Source: Eubacterium limosum (GTDB lineage: Bacteria; Bacillota; Clostridia; Eubacteriales; Eubacteriaceae). From it: a stretch of 21,618 nt of DNA. Each line of letters opens with the position of its first letter. The stretch's first letter is position 1. The stretch covers positions 1 through 21,618 of the forward strand of contig CAUEUD010000036.1 in NCBI GenBank assembly GCA_959020865.1, in the 5' to 3' direction. Positions 1 through 7,263 of the stretch are shown piece by piece. Under the pieces are notes generated by a model. It ran no database searches, was not told the origin of the DNA, and saw only the letters and a list, made by a program, of their open reading frames with translations. Made by a program: the position numbers and the translations under genes.

Positions 1-1570
1 TCTTTGGCGCGGGCTCTTTTTCCTTTGGCAGCTTCATCTCAATGCGCTCTCCCCCGAAGAGCACATCGCGTGCCCGGGGACCGAAGCGCATAACCGGGTA
101 CTCATCATCGGTGATGTGAATGAAGCCTTCCAGCGCCAGATAATGGATCATATCCCGGATGCGCTTTTCGCTGATATCTGCCATGATATTATAGGTCGAG
201 AGCTTGTCAAAGCCAAGACTGAGAATACGTTGGTTTTTGCTGCCGCGCAGGGTATCCACGACCACCTTAATGCCAAAGCGCTGCCCGGTCCGTTTGATAC
301 AGGACAGGATCTTCTGGGCTTCGATGGTGATGTCCAGAATTTCAAACTGGGTCTGGCAATTTCCGCAGTGGTCACAGCAGACGGGCGCTTCCTCGCCGAA
401 ATATTTCAGCATATAGCCTCTCAGACAGTCGTTGGTATGACAGTAAAAGGTCATGTCCTTCAGACGCTGCCGGTCACGCTGTTTCAAAAGCGCGTCCGTC
501 TCGGGGTCGCCGCTTTCCCGGTCAGCGTTCTCAATAAAGAATTGCTGAGTCCGTACATCCTGGCCGCTGTACAGCAGGATGCAGTCTGCGGGCTCGCCGT
601 CGCGGCCGGCCCGGCCAGCCTCCTGATAATAGCTTTCCATATCCCCGGGCATGTTGTAATGCACCACAAAGGAGACATTGGATTTGTCAATGCCCATACC
701 AAAGGCGTTTGTGGCGACCACGATGGGCTTTTCGTCAAAGATGAACAGATCCTGATTTTTCTTCCGCACTGCGTCGGGAAGCCCTGCGTGATAGCAGACT
801 GCCGGGTAACCTGCGGCACAGATTTTTTCACAGACATCCTCCACGCTTTTTCGGGTTGCGCAGTAGATAATCCCGCTTTTATCCCGGTGGTCAGCCAGAA
901 TCGCCAGAAGAGCATCCAGCTTTTTAGCGGGTTTCTGCACCTCAAAATAAAGGTTTTTCCGGTCAAAGCCGGTCACCAGCACCTCGGGCTCCCTTAAATC
1001 CAGAAGTCCTACAATATCGCGGCGCACCTGCTCGGTGGCGGTAGCAGTAAAGGCAGAGAGGATGGGACGGCTGTCCAGGCTTTTGACAAAACGGTCAATT
1101 TCGAGATAGGATGGTCGGAAATCCTGCCCCCACTGGGAGACGCAGTGAGCCTCATCAACGGTAACCATTGCGATATTCTGCTCCCGGATAAAGTTGAGAA
1201 AGCCCTCAGCCAAAAGGCGCTCCGGGGCAATGTAAAGAATTTTGCACTGGCCCTGACGGATGTCTGAGAGCACTTCCCGGTATTCGGCGCTGCTCAGAGA
1301 GCTGTTGATAAAGGCAGCCGGGACGCCGGACTGGGTAAGCGCTCCGACCTGGTCCTTCATGAGGGAGATCAGCGGAGAGACCACCAGTGTTATACCGTCC
1401 ATCAGCAGGGCAGGTACCTGAAAGCAGATGGATTTTCCCGCGCCTGTCGGCATGACGCCCACCGCGTCCCGTCCAGACAGGATTGTGTCGATGAGAAATT
1501 CCTGGCCTTCCCGGAAGGTGTCGTAGCCAAAGTATTGTTTTAAAACGGCGTGCTTGCTGCCTGTATCCAT
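1..1570 (-). CDS. recQ: ATP-dependent DNA helicase RecQ (3' end cut by window)
   Basis: A 3'-5' superfamily 2 DNA helicase that unwinds forked and recombination intermediates during repair. I read 523 codons without a stop from the ATG at 1570 to the window edge, so the C-terminus is missing. Visible parts are the Q motif (Q23), Walker A PTGAGKS (41-47), DEAH (139-142), the RecQ aromatic-rich loop CVSQWGQDFRPSY (143-155), motif III FTATAT (174-179), motif VI QEAGRAGRDG (316-325), and a zinc-binding region with cysteines at about 377, 382, 398/399, 402 and 405. A winged-helix (RQC) region follows. Whether an HRDC domain is present cannot be seen. A GGAGGT ribosome site lies 6 bases upstream of the ATG, and an extended -10 element lies beyond it. 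The gene is divergent from the dehydrogenase gene. Confidence 0.96.
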   Translation of the reverse strand, partial: MDTGSKHAVLKQYFGYDTFREGQEFLIDTILSGRDAVGVMPTGAGKSICFQVPALLMDGITLVVSPLISLMKDQVGALTQSGVPAAFINSSLSSAEYREVLSDIRQGQCKILYIAPERLLAEGFLNFIREQNIAMVTVDEAHCVSQWGQDFRPSYLEIDRFVKSLDSRPILSAFTATATEQVRRDIVGLLDLREPEVLVTGFDRKNLYFEVQKPAKKLDALLAILADHRDKSGIIYCATRKSVEDVCEKICAAGYPAVCYHAGLPDAVRKKNQDLFIFDEKPIVVATNAFGMGIDKSNVSFVVHYNMPGDMESYYQEAGRAGRDGEPADCILLYSGQDVRTQQFFIENADRESGDPETDALLKQRDRQRLKDMTFYCHTNDCLRGYMLKYFGEEAPVCCDHCGNCQTQFEILDITIEAQKILSCIKRTGQRFGIKVVVDTLRGSKNQRILSLGFDKLSTYNIMADISEKRIRDMIHYLALEGFIHITDDEYPVMRFGPRARDVLFGGERIEMKLPKEKEPAPK

Positions 1571-1598
1571 AAAGTTACCTCCAAACAAAAGTAGTTTT

Positions 1599-1607
1599 AT
1601 TATACCA
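1599..1607 (-). promoter_or_regulatory. Extended -10 promoter of recQ
   Basis: Read on the minus strand, this is TGGTATAAT, an extended -10 (TGn-TATAAT). It lies about 29 bases upstream of the recQ ATG. No good -35 is seen at the usual distance, which is normal for extended -10 promoters. Confidence 0.6.
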
Positions 1608-1644
1608 CAACCAAAAAATTTATTCCGTAATTTGCTTTTGGGTA

Positions 1645-1650
1645 TATAAT
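1645..1650 (+). promoter_or_regulatory. -10 box of the D-2-hydroxyacid dehydrogenase gene
   Basis: A consensus TATAAT lies 33 bases before the start codon, and a GAGGAG ribosome site follows at about 1672-1677. The -35 region is poor, so activator help or a weak promoter is possible. It faces away from the recQ promoter in the same 113-base gap. Confidence 0.5.
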
Positions 1651-1683
1651 AACAAAAAGAAATTTTATAGCGAGGAGAAAACA

Positions 1684-2670
1684 ATGCTGAAAATTGCCGC
1701 CTTTGAAGTGCGAAGGGATGAAATAAAGGACTTTAAAAAAGCCGCTGAAAAATATAACGTGGAACTGATTTTTACAGGTAAGCCGCTGAGTGTGGAGACC
1801 TTCGATTTTGCCGAGGGCTGCGGCGCAGTGACAAGCCTTGGGCACAGTCGTATTGACCGCGTGATTTTAAACCTTATGCGGGACGCGGGTATCCGCTTTT
1901 ACTGTACCCGGACTGTAGGCTATAATCATATTAATCTGGAATATGCCAGGGAACTGGGCATCCGGATCTGCAATGTCAGCTATCCTCCGAACGGAGTGGC
2001 GGAATATACGGTTATGCTGATGCTCATGTCTTTGAGAAAGTATAAGCAGGCCATGTTCCGGGGAAACGTCAATGATTACTCACTGGATGGGCTGGAGGGC
2101 CGTGAGCTCAGAAACATGACTGTTGGAGTTGTGGGGACCGGGCGTATCGGCCGAACAGTTATTGAGATTCTGCAGGGCTTCGGCTGTCGAATCCTTGCCT
2201 ATGACGCTTATCCAAACGGCTCGGTTGCGGACATGGCAAAATATGTGGAGCTGGACACTCTTTACGCTGAAAGTGATGTCATAACGCTGCACACGCCGCT
2301 GCTTGAGAGCACTTACCACATGATCAACAGGGAAAGCATTGCGAAAATGAAGGACGGCGTGGTGCTCATCAATTGCGCCAGGGGCTCTCTGATGGATGTG
2401 AGCGATGTGATCGACGGCATTGAAAAGCAGAAGTTCGGCGCCCTTGGACTGGATGTTATCGAGCATGAGGATGGTATTTACCATGTCAATCACACGGTGG
2501 ACATTATCAGCAACCGGGATATGGCATATATAAGACAGTTTCCCCATGTCACCATGACCCAGCACATGGCCTTTTATACCGAGGAGGCTGTGCGCAGCAT
2601 GGTCTACGGTGCCGTCAAAAACCTGAGAGATCTGAATAAAACAGGAAGCAGCGCTTTTGAGCTGTTTTAA
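1684..2670 (+). CDS. D-2-hydroxyacid dehydrogenase (D-lactate dehydrogenase/VanH-like)
   Basis: An NAD-dependent enzyme that interconverts 2-oxoacids and D-2-hydroxyacids in the cytoplasm (for example pyruvate/D-lactate, or branched and aromatic 2-oxoacids). It has 328 residues, the normal size. The Rossmann motif GTGRIG is at 151-156, with an acidic residue near 175 that suits NAD over NADP. The catalytic triad expected for the family is present: R233 in CARGS, E262 in the IEHEDG segment and H294 in TQHMAF. The insert and C-terminal pattern places it with D-LDH, 2-hydroxyisocaproate and phenyllactate dehydrogenases rather than PGDH. Sequence alone does not settle the substrate. It is monocistronic, with its own -10 box and terminator. 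Confidence 0.9.
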   Translation: MLKIAAFEVRRDEIKDFKKAAEKYNVELIFTGKPLSVETFDFAEGCGAVTSLGHSRIDRVILNLMRDAGIRFYCTRTVGYNHINLEYARELGIRICNVSYPPNGVAEYTVMLMLMSLRKYKQAMFRGNVNDYSLDGLEGRELRNMTVGVVGTGRIGRTVIEILQGFGCRILAYDAYPNGSVADMAKYVELDTLYAESDVITLHTPLLESTYHMINRESIAKMKDGVVLINCARGSLMDVSDVIDGIEKQKFGALGLDVIEHEDGIYHVNHTVDIISNRDMAYIRQFPHVTMTQHMAFYTEEAVRSMVYGAVKNLRDLNKTGSSAFELF

Positions 2671-2675
2671 AAAAC

Positions 2676-2720
2676 AAACCTTTTTCCAAGTTGATAGTCG
2701 GAAAAAGGTTTTATTTTTTC
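2676..2720 (+). terminator. Intrinsic terminator after the dehydrogenase gene
   Basis: A 12-bp stem, AAACCTTTTTCC (2676-2687) pairing with GGAAAAAGGTTT (2700-2711), is followed by a T-rich run. It starts 6 bases after the stop codon. Confidence 0.85.
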
Positions 2721-2831
2721 GTGATTGTCCTTAAAATAAAGACAACCGCCAACCGTTGAGAGATAAATGTAACAAATCGGTTTCAACCTTGTAAAACAGT
2801 TATTTTTTAGGCGAAACTTTATTACAGCGCA

Positions 2832-2860
2832 TTGATTTTTAAGGTGGGCGGCGTTATGAT
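2832..2860 (+). promoter_or_regulatory. Promoter of the aspartase gene
   Basis: TTGATT at 2832-2837 and TATGAT at 2855-2860 are separated by exactly 17 bases, about 40 bases before the start codon. The rest of the 2721-2900 gap is AT-rich. No convincing operator or riboswitch was seen in it. Confidence 0.65.
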
Positions 2861-2900
2861 GTGTCCATAAAGTAAATACATTTTTTGTAGAGGGGTTAAA

Positions 2901-4304
2901 ATGCAAGAAAGAATCGAACACGATTCGATTGGAGCACTTCCTGTTCCAGTCGATGCCTATTATGGCGTACAAACCTTAAGGGCAAAACAGAATTTTCATA
3001 TCACCGGAAAGCAGCTTCATCCCGATCTGATTGTCAGTCTGGTGCAGGTCAAAAAGGCTGCGGCTATGACTAATTTTGAAACCGGTGAGTTAAATAAAGA
3101 AATCGCTGACGCTGTCATCGCAGCCTGTAACGATGTGATTTCAGGAAAATACCACGATCAGTTCATCGTCGATCCCATCCAGGGAGGCGCGGGAACCTCC
3201 TCCAATATGAACGCCAACGAGGTAGTGGCAAACATTGCCATCGAAAAGCTTGGCGGAATGAAGGGAGACTACAGCATTGTCCACCCCAACGACCATGTGA
3301 ACATGTCACAGTCAACCAATGACGTATACCCGACCGCGGGCAAGATTACTGCGCTTAAGCTTACCCAGAAGCTGCTGTTCCAGATGGAACGCCTGGGCGA
3401 GGCATTAAAGCAGAAATCCATTGAATTTGACAATATTATAAAAGTAGGGCGAACCCAGCTTCAGGATGCGGTACCCATGCGTCTGGGCCAGGCCTTCAAC
3501 GCTTACCGCTCCGCCATTGACCGGGATACCCTTCGGCTGAAGAAAACCCAGAATGAGCTTTGTATTGTCAACATGGGCGGTACAGCCATCGGCACAGCCA
3601 TCAACGCCAATCCGGAATATCTGAAACGGATTCCTGTGAACCTGAAAAAGACCACAAGCTTTAACATGGTGCTGGCTGAGGATTTGATTGACGCGACCCA
3701 GAATCTCGACGCCTTTGTGTCGGTTTCTGGCGCGTTAAAGGCAGCGGCGGTCACTTTGTCCAAAATGGCCAATGACTTCCGGCTGCTGTCCAGCGGCCCC
3801 AAAACCGGCTTTGCGGAAATTAATCTGCCGCCTAAGCAGAATGGCTCATCCATTATGCCGGGCAAGATCAATCCGGTTATCCCCGAGGTTGTCTCTCAGG
3901 TGGCCTTCAATGTTATTGGCAATGACCTGACCATCACCATGGCGGCCGAAGCCGGACAGCTTGAGCTCAATGCCTTTGAGCCAGTGCTGTTTTATAATCT
4001 GTTTGAATCCATCGAAACCCTGACCAACGGGATTTCTACCTTTATCGACAACTGCATTACAGGGATTACGGCCAATGAAGACCGGTGTGAGGAACTGTTA
4101 GAACACAGCATTGTTACGGTTACGGCGCTTTGTCCGTATATTGGCTATAAGGAAGCCTCCGACATTGCCAAGGAATCCATTTTAAGCGGCAAGCTGGTTT
4201 CTCAGATTGTCAGAGAAAAGGGTCTGCTGAGCCAGGAAGAGCTGGAAACGATCCTTGACCCGTCACTGATGACTGAGCCCATGGAGGAACAGCAGATTTC
4301 CTGA
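2901..4304 (+). CDS. aspA: Aspartate ammonia-lyase (aspartase)
   Basis: Reversible deamination of L-aspartate to fumarate and ammonia by a cytoplasmic homotetramer. It has 467 residues, the family length. The superfamily signature GSSIMPGKIN is at 315-324, on the flexible loop that carries the catalytic serine. Aspartase is preferred over class II fumarase because the N-terminal region reads DAYYGVQTLRA (19-28) where fumarases have a WGAQTQRS-type sequence, and because VHPNDHVNMSQSTND (127-141) has H and M where fumarases have D and K. An AGAGGGG ribosome site precedes the ATG. The gene is monocistronic, with a good promoter upstream. In a fermentative anaerobe it would supply fumarate or let aspartate be used as a nitrogen or carbon source. 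Confidence 0.93.
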   Translation: MQERIEHDSIGALPVPVDAYYGVQTLRAKQNFHITGKQLHPDLIVSLVQVKKAAAMTNFETGELNKEIADAVIAACNDVISGKYHDQFIVDPIQGGAGTSSNMNANEVVANIAIEKLGGMKGDYSIVHPNDHVNMSQSTNDVYPTAGKITALKLTQKLLFQMERLGEALKQKSIEFDNIIKVGRTQLQDAVPMRLGQAFNAYRSAIDRDTLRLKKTQNELCIVNMGGTAIGTAINANPEYLKRIPVNLKKTTSFNMVLAEDLIDATQNLDAFVSVSGALKAAAVTLSKMANDFRLLSSGPKTGFAEINLPPKQNGSSIMPGKINPVIPEVVSQVAFNVIGNDLTITMAAEAGQLELNAFEPVLFYNLFESIETLTNGISTFIDNCITGITANEDRCEELLEHSIVTVTALCPYIGYKEASDIAKESILSGKLVSQIVREKGLLSQEELETILDPSLMTEPMEEQQIS

Positions 4305-4315
4305 GAAGAAAGATA

Positions 4316-4400
4316 CTGGCGCAGTTCGAAATTGCCTCTCTCACATGCAATTGCCAGCCTCGATAAAGCCTGCGCGATTGCATCGAGAGCGCCACTCGAT
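4316..4400 (+). other. Inverted-repeat-rich spacer; possible structured RNA or 3' UTR
   Basis: Several perfect short inverted repeats are packed together. CTGGC (4316-4320) pairs with GCCAG (4353-4357) around AATTGC (4330-4335)/GCAATT (4347-4352). ATCGAG (4382-4387) can pair either with CTCGAT upstream (4359-4364) or with CTCGAT downstream (4395-4400), so two folds are mutually exclusive. A terminator follows at 4430. It could be the structured 3' UTR of the aspartase mRNA, a small RNA or a decayed repeat. No coding potential was recognised. Confidence 0.4.
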
Positions 4401-4429
4401 TAAGACGTCGTAAACCTATAAATTTTATG

Positions 4430-4453
4430 AAGCTGCCCTCGGGCAGCTTTTTT
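4430..4453 (+). terminator. Intrinsic terminator downstream of the aspartase gene
   Basis: An 8-bp stem AAGCTGCC/GGCAGCTT with a CTCG tetraloop runs into a T-tract. It ends transcription from the aspartase gene and the structured spacer before the next promoter begins at 4457. Confidence 0.88.
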
Positions 4454-4456
4454 AGT

Positions 4457-4485
4457 TTGTACCTCCAAAGCCCCAGTGATATAAT
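4457..4485 (+). promoter_or_regulatory. Promoter of the Tet(M)-like GTPase gene
   Basis: TTGTAC (4457-4462), a 17-base spacer and TATAAT (4480-4485), with TGA just before the -10 making an extended -10. It lies after the upstream terminator. The transcript leader is therefore only about 30 bases, too short for the leader-peptide attenuation known for tet(M). Confidence 0.8.
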
Positions 4486-4520
4486 AGACCCACACTAAAG
4501 CAGATTTTACAGGAGATTTT

Positions 4521-6482
4521 ATGAAGCTTGTACTAGGAATTCTGGCCCATGTAGATGCCGGAAAAACGACTTTTTCAGAACAACTGCTGTACCATACCCG
4601 TGCCATCAGAAAGCTTGGGCGGGTAGATCATCAGGACGCCTTTATGGACCATCACCCCATTGAACGCGAACGGGGCATTACCATTTTTTCGGATCAGGCA
4701 GTTTTTGAAGTCGGGGGAGACACCTGTTATCTGGTGGACACCCCGGGACATGTGGATTTTTCATCGGAAACTGAGCGGGCCATTCAGGTGATGGATGCGG
4801 CGGTGATCGTGGCATCGGGCGTTGAGGGGGTTCAGAGCCATACCGAAACGCTGTGGAAGCTTTTGCGGCGCTACGAGGTGCCGACGTTGATTTTTATCAA
4901 TAAAACAGACCGGGAAGGCGCAGATATTCCCGGCGTCATAAAAGCGCTGAAAACAAAATGCAGTTCAGATTGCCTGATGTTTACCGGGCACTATGAGGAG
5001 GGCATCATGGACACAACACTGGCGGAGGCTGTGGCGGAAAGGAATGAAGCACTGCTCGAGGCCTACCTGGATGAGGGCTACAAGCCGGAAGTGTGGCAGA
5101 GTGCTCTGGGGCAGATGTTTAAAAAGGCAGAAGTTTTTCCGGTTTTTGCGGGCTCGGCATTAAACGGTACAGGAATTGACGCTTTTATCAAAGCCATGAC
5201 AATGCTTCTCCATGATAAGGAAAGCCCGGAAGAGGAGCCCTTCAGCGGCCATGTGTACAAGATACGCCACGACAGTGCGGGCAGCCGCCTGAGCTTTATC
5301 AAGGTGACCGCGGGAAAACTGAGGGTTAAAGACGAGGTGGTGACCGGAAAGGACAGTGAAGGCAGGCTCGTCCGGCAGAAGGTAAATGAGATTCGGATTT
5401 ACAGCGGCGGACGGTATACGACAGTGCCGGAAGCAGTGCCCGGGGATCTCTGTGCTGTGACGGGCATGGACGCCACCCGGCCCGGGGATGGTATTGGAGA
5501 AAAGCTGTACCATGCCGGCTACGCCACTGTGCCGCTGTTGACCGCCAGCGTCATCTATGATGAAAGCCTGAACGTAAGAACCGTGCTTGAGGCCTTTAAG
5601 GAGCTTGAGGACGAGGACCCTGTGCTGGAGATCGTCTGGAATGAGAGCCTGCAGGAAATGCAGCTCCACATCATGGGTGCGATTCAGCTGGAGGTGCTTG
5701 AGGAGATTGTCAGGGAGCGTTTTGGTCTGGAAGTCCGCTTCGGCGACTGTGAGATTCTCTACAAGGAGACCATCGCGGCTCCGGTGACTGGCTACGGCCA
5801 TTTTGAACCCCTCCGGCATTACGCAGAGGTACATCTCAGACTGGAGCCCGCCGCGCCGGGTACAGGCATTGCCTTTGACAGTGCGTGCTCTGTGGATATT
5901 CTGGACAGCAATTATCAAAATCTGATAAAGACCCATGTGTTTGAGCGTGAGCACAGAGGCGTGCTGACCGGATCGCCCATCACCGATATGCGCATCGTTC
6001 TGGTCAACGGGCGGGCGCATCTTAAGCATACCGAGGGCGGCGACTTCAGGCAGGCAGTTTACCGGGCGATTCGTCAGGGACTGGAGCAGGCAGAGTCCGT
6101 TTTACTTGAGCCGGTCTACCGGTTTGAGATAGAGGTTCCCTCAGAGGCGATGGGGCGTGTCATGTCGGATATCCAGAAAATGGCCGGGCGTTTTGAAGCA
6201 CCCGAGCTCAGGGGCGACCAAGCTGTGATTTCCGGCTTTTGTCCGGTGGCTACGATGATGAATTACAGTCAGGAAATCCTGTCCTTCACCAAAGGCCGTG
6301 GGATGCTCAGAGCAACCTTTTCCGGTTATGAGCCCTGCCACAACGCAGAGGCGGTCACCCTGCGCATCGATTATGATAAAAAACATGATGTGGAAAACAC
6401 TTCGGATTCAGTTTTCTGTTCTCACGGTGCAGGCTTTAACGTTCCCTGGGATCAGGTGGCGGAATATATTCATTGTAAGTAA
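4521..6482 (+). CDS. Divergent Tet(M)/EF-G-like ribosomal GTPase
   Basis: A translational GTPase of the ribosomal-protection (TetM/TetO/TetW) branch of the EF-G family, 653 residues (Tet(M) is about 640). G1 AHVDAGKTT (9-17), G2 RGITI (51-55), G3 DTPGH (73-77), G4 NKTD (127-130) and G5 GSA (211-213) are intact, and EF-G-like domains II-V follow. In Tet(M), a YSPVS loop just before the TPADFR segment of domain IV reaches the tetracycline site. Here the matching stretch is HLKHTEGGDFR (500-510), so that loop is absent. The C-terminus, ending HGAGFNVPWDQVAEYIHCK, also differs from Tet(M). It may be a chromosomal paralogue acting on stalled ribosomes rather than a true tetracycline determinant. 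An AGGAGA site precedes the ATG. The response regulator gene begins 14 bases downstream. Confidence 0.85.
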   Translation: MKLVLGILAHVDAGKTTFSEQLLYHTRAIRKLGRVDHQDAFMDHHPIERERGITIFSDQAVFEVGGDTCYLVDTPGHVDFSSETERAIQVMDAAVIVASGVEGVQSHTETLWKLLRRYEVPTLIFINKTDREGADIPGVIKALKTKCSSDCLMFTGHYEEGIMDTTLAEAVAERNEALLEAYLDEGYKPEVWQSALGQMFKKAEVFPVFAGSALNGTGIDAFIKAMTMLLHDKESPEEEPFSGHVYKIRHDSAGSRLSFIKVTAGKLRVKDEVVTGKDSEGRLVRQKVNEIRIYSGGRYTTVPEAVPGDLCAVTGMDATRPGDGIGEKLYHAGYATVPLLTASVIYDESLNVRTVLEAFKELEDEDPVLEIVWNESLQEMQLHIMGAIQLEVLEEIVRERFGLEVRFGDCEILYKETIAAPVTGYGHFEPLRHYAEVHLRLEPAAPGTGIAFDSACSVDILDSNYQNLIKTHVFEREHRGVLTGSPITDMRIVLVNGRAHLKHTEGGDFRQAVYRAIRQGLEQAESVLLEPVYRFEIEVPSEAMGRVMSDIQKMAGRFEAPELRGDQAVISGFCPVATMMNYSQEILSFTKGRGMLRATFSGYEPCHNAEAVTLRIDYDKKHDVENTSDSVFCSHGAGFNVPWDQVAEYIHCK

Positions 6483-6496
6483 AGGCGGTGTAAAGA

Positions 6497-7183
6497 ATGG
6501 AGCAGACGAAAATTTTAGTCATTGAGGATGACCGGGAGATTAACAGCATGCTGTGTGAAATGCTGGATAAAAATGGCTATGTGGCAGAGGGTGCGTTTAC
6601 AGGTATGGAGGGGTTGTCCAGACTGAGAAGCGAAGGCTATGACCTGTTGATACTGGATTTGATGCTGCCCTATAAAAGCGGCGACGCAGTGCTGCAGGAG
6701 CTCAGGCGCTTTTCCAGCTTACCGACCATTGTTATTTCAGCCAAGGATACTGTACAGAACAAGCTTGACCTTTTCCACCTGGGCGCGGACGACTATCTGA
6801 CAAAACCCTTTGATCTGGATGAAGTGCTGGTACGGGTCGAGGCTGTCCTCAGGCGCTGCGGCAGCAGCGAAGCCCAGAGAGCTCCGGAAATTTTACAGGC
6901 TGGAAAGCTGGCAGTGGATACAGAGTCAAAGACAGCCAGCGTGGATGGGCAGGAGCTGGTATTGACTGCCAAGGAATATGGTATCCTGGAGCTTTTGATG
7001 CGCTACCCCCACAAGGTTTTTTCAAAGGCCAACCTTTTTGAAAGTATCTGGAACGAGGAATACGTCTGTGAGGATAATACCCTGAACGTGCATATGAGCA
7101 ACCTCAGGAATAAGCTGAAGGCAGCAGACCCGGAGACAGAGTATATCAAAACGGTCTGGGGGATGGGGTATCGGATGAATTAA
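6497..7183 (+). CDS. OmpR-family response regulator (LanR-like)
   Basis: A DNA-binding regulator controlled by phosphorylation, 228 residues. The receiver domain (about 3-115) has the acidic pair D11/D12, the phospho-acceptor D54 in LILDL, S81 and K103. A winged-helix trans_reg_C domain (about 126-228) ends in KTVWGMGYRMN, typical of OmpR/PhoB. It starts 14 bases after the GTPase stop with ribosome site AAAGGCGG and no visible promoter, so it is probably co-transcribed with the GTPase. Its partner is presumably the histidine kinase at 10432, since no other kinase is nearby. It probably controls the ABC operon that starts 81 bases downstream. Confidence 0.92.
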   Translation: MEQTKILVIEDDREINSMLCEMLDKNGYVAEGAFTGMEGLSRLRSEGYDLLILDLMLPYKSGDAVLQELRRFSSLPTIVISAKDTVQNKLDLFHLGADDYLTKPFDLDEVLVRVEAVLRRCGSSEAQRAPEILQAGKLAVDTESKTASVDGQELVLTAKEYGILELLMRYPHKVFSKANLFESIWNEEYVCEDNTLNVHMSNLRNKLKAADPETEYIKTVWGMGYRMN

Positions 7184-7190
7184 GGTTTTC

Positions 7191-7234
7191 TTTAGAACTG
7201 GGTTAAGAACTTCTTTATTCCTGCGGCATAAAAT
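7191..7234 (+). promoter_or_regulatory. Candidate promoter and regulator-binding repeats for the ABC-kinase operon
   Basis: Two direct repeats, TTTAGAAC (7191-7198) and TTAAGAAC (7203-7210), are spaced 12 bases apart and sit 19 bases upstream of a TAAAAT -10-like box (7229-7234). There is no recognisable -35 at the right distance. Tandem half-sites overlapping the -35 region are the usual arrangement for OmpR-family activators. The second repeat is also half of an AAGAA-C-TTCTT inverted repeat (7205-7215). That the upstream regulator binds here is inference. Confidence 0.4.
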
Positions 7235-7263
7235 GAAAGCATCAAGGAAAAGGAGACACTAAA

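Noticed and set aside
116..997. Long plus-strand open frame of 293 codons
   Set aside because: It is antisense to recQ, which is continuous on the minus strand with every helicase motif in order. The antisense product has no recognisable domain.
2712..2831. Rex, FNR or CRP site upstream of the aspartase gene
   Set aside because: I looked for TTGTTAA-type, TTGAT-N4-ATCAA and TGTGA-N6-TCACA symmetry and found only loose AT-rich partial matches.
2901..4304. Class II fumarase as the identity of this lyase
   Set aside because: The YYGVQTLRA and NDHVNMSQSTND segments are of aspartase type. Fumarases have WGAQTQRS and NDDVNKSQSSND-type sequences.
4305..4520. tet(M)-style leader-peptide attenuator for the GTPase gene
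   Set aside because: The terminator at 4430 lies upstream of the gene's own promoter (4457-4485), and no leader ORF with a ribosome site lies between that promoter and the start codon.
5160..6029. Long minus-strand open frame of 289 codons
   Set aside because: It is antisense to the Tet(M)-like GTPase, whose domains are unbroken in the plus frame. The translation has a composition typical of antisense frames.
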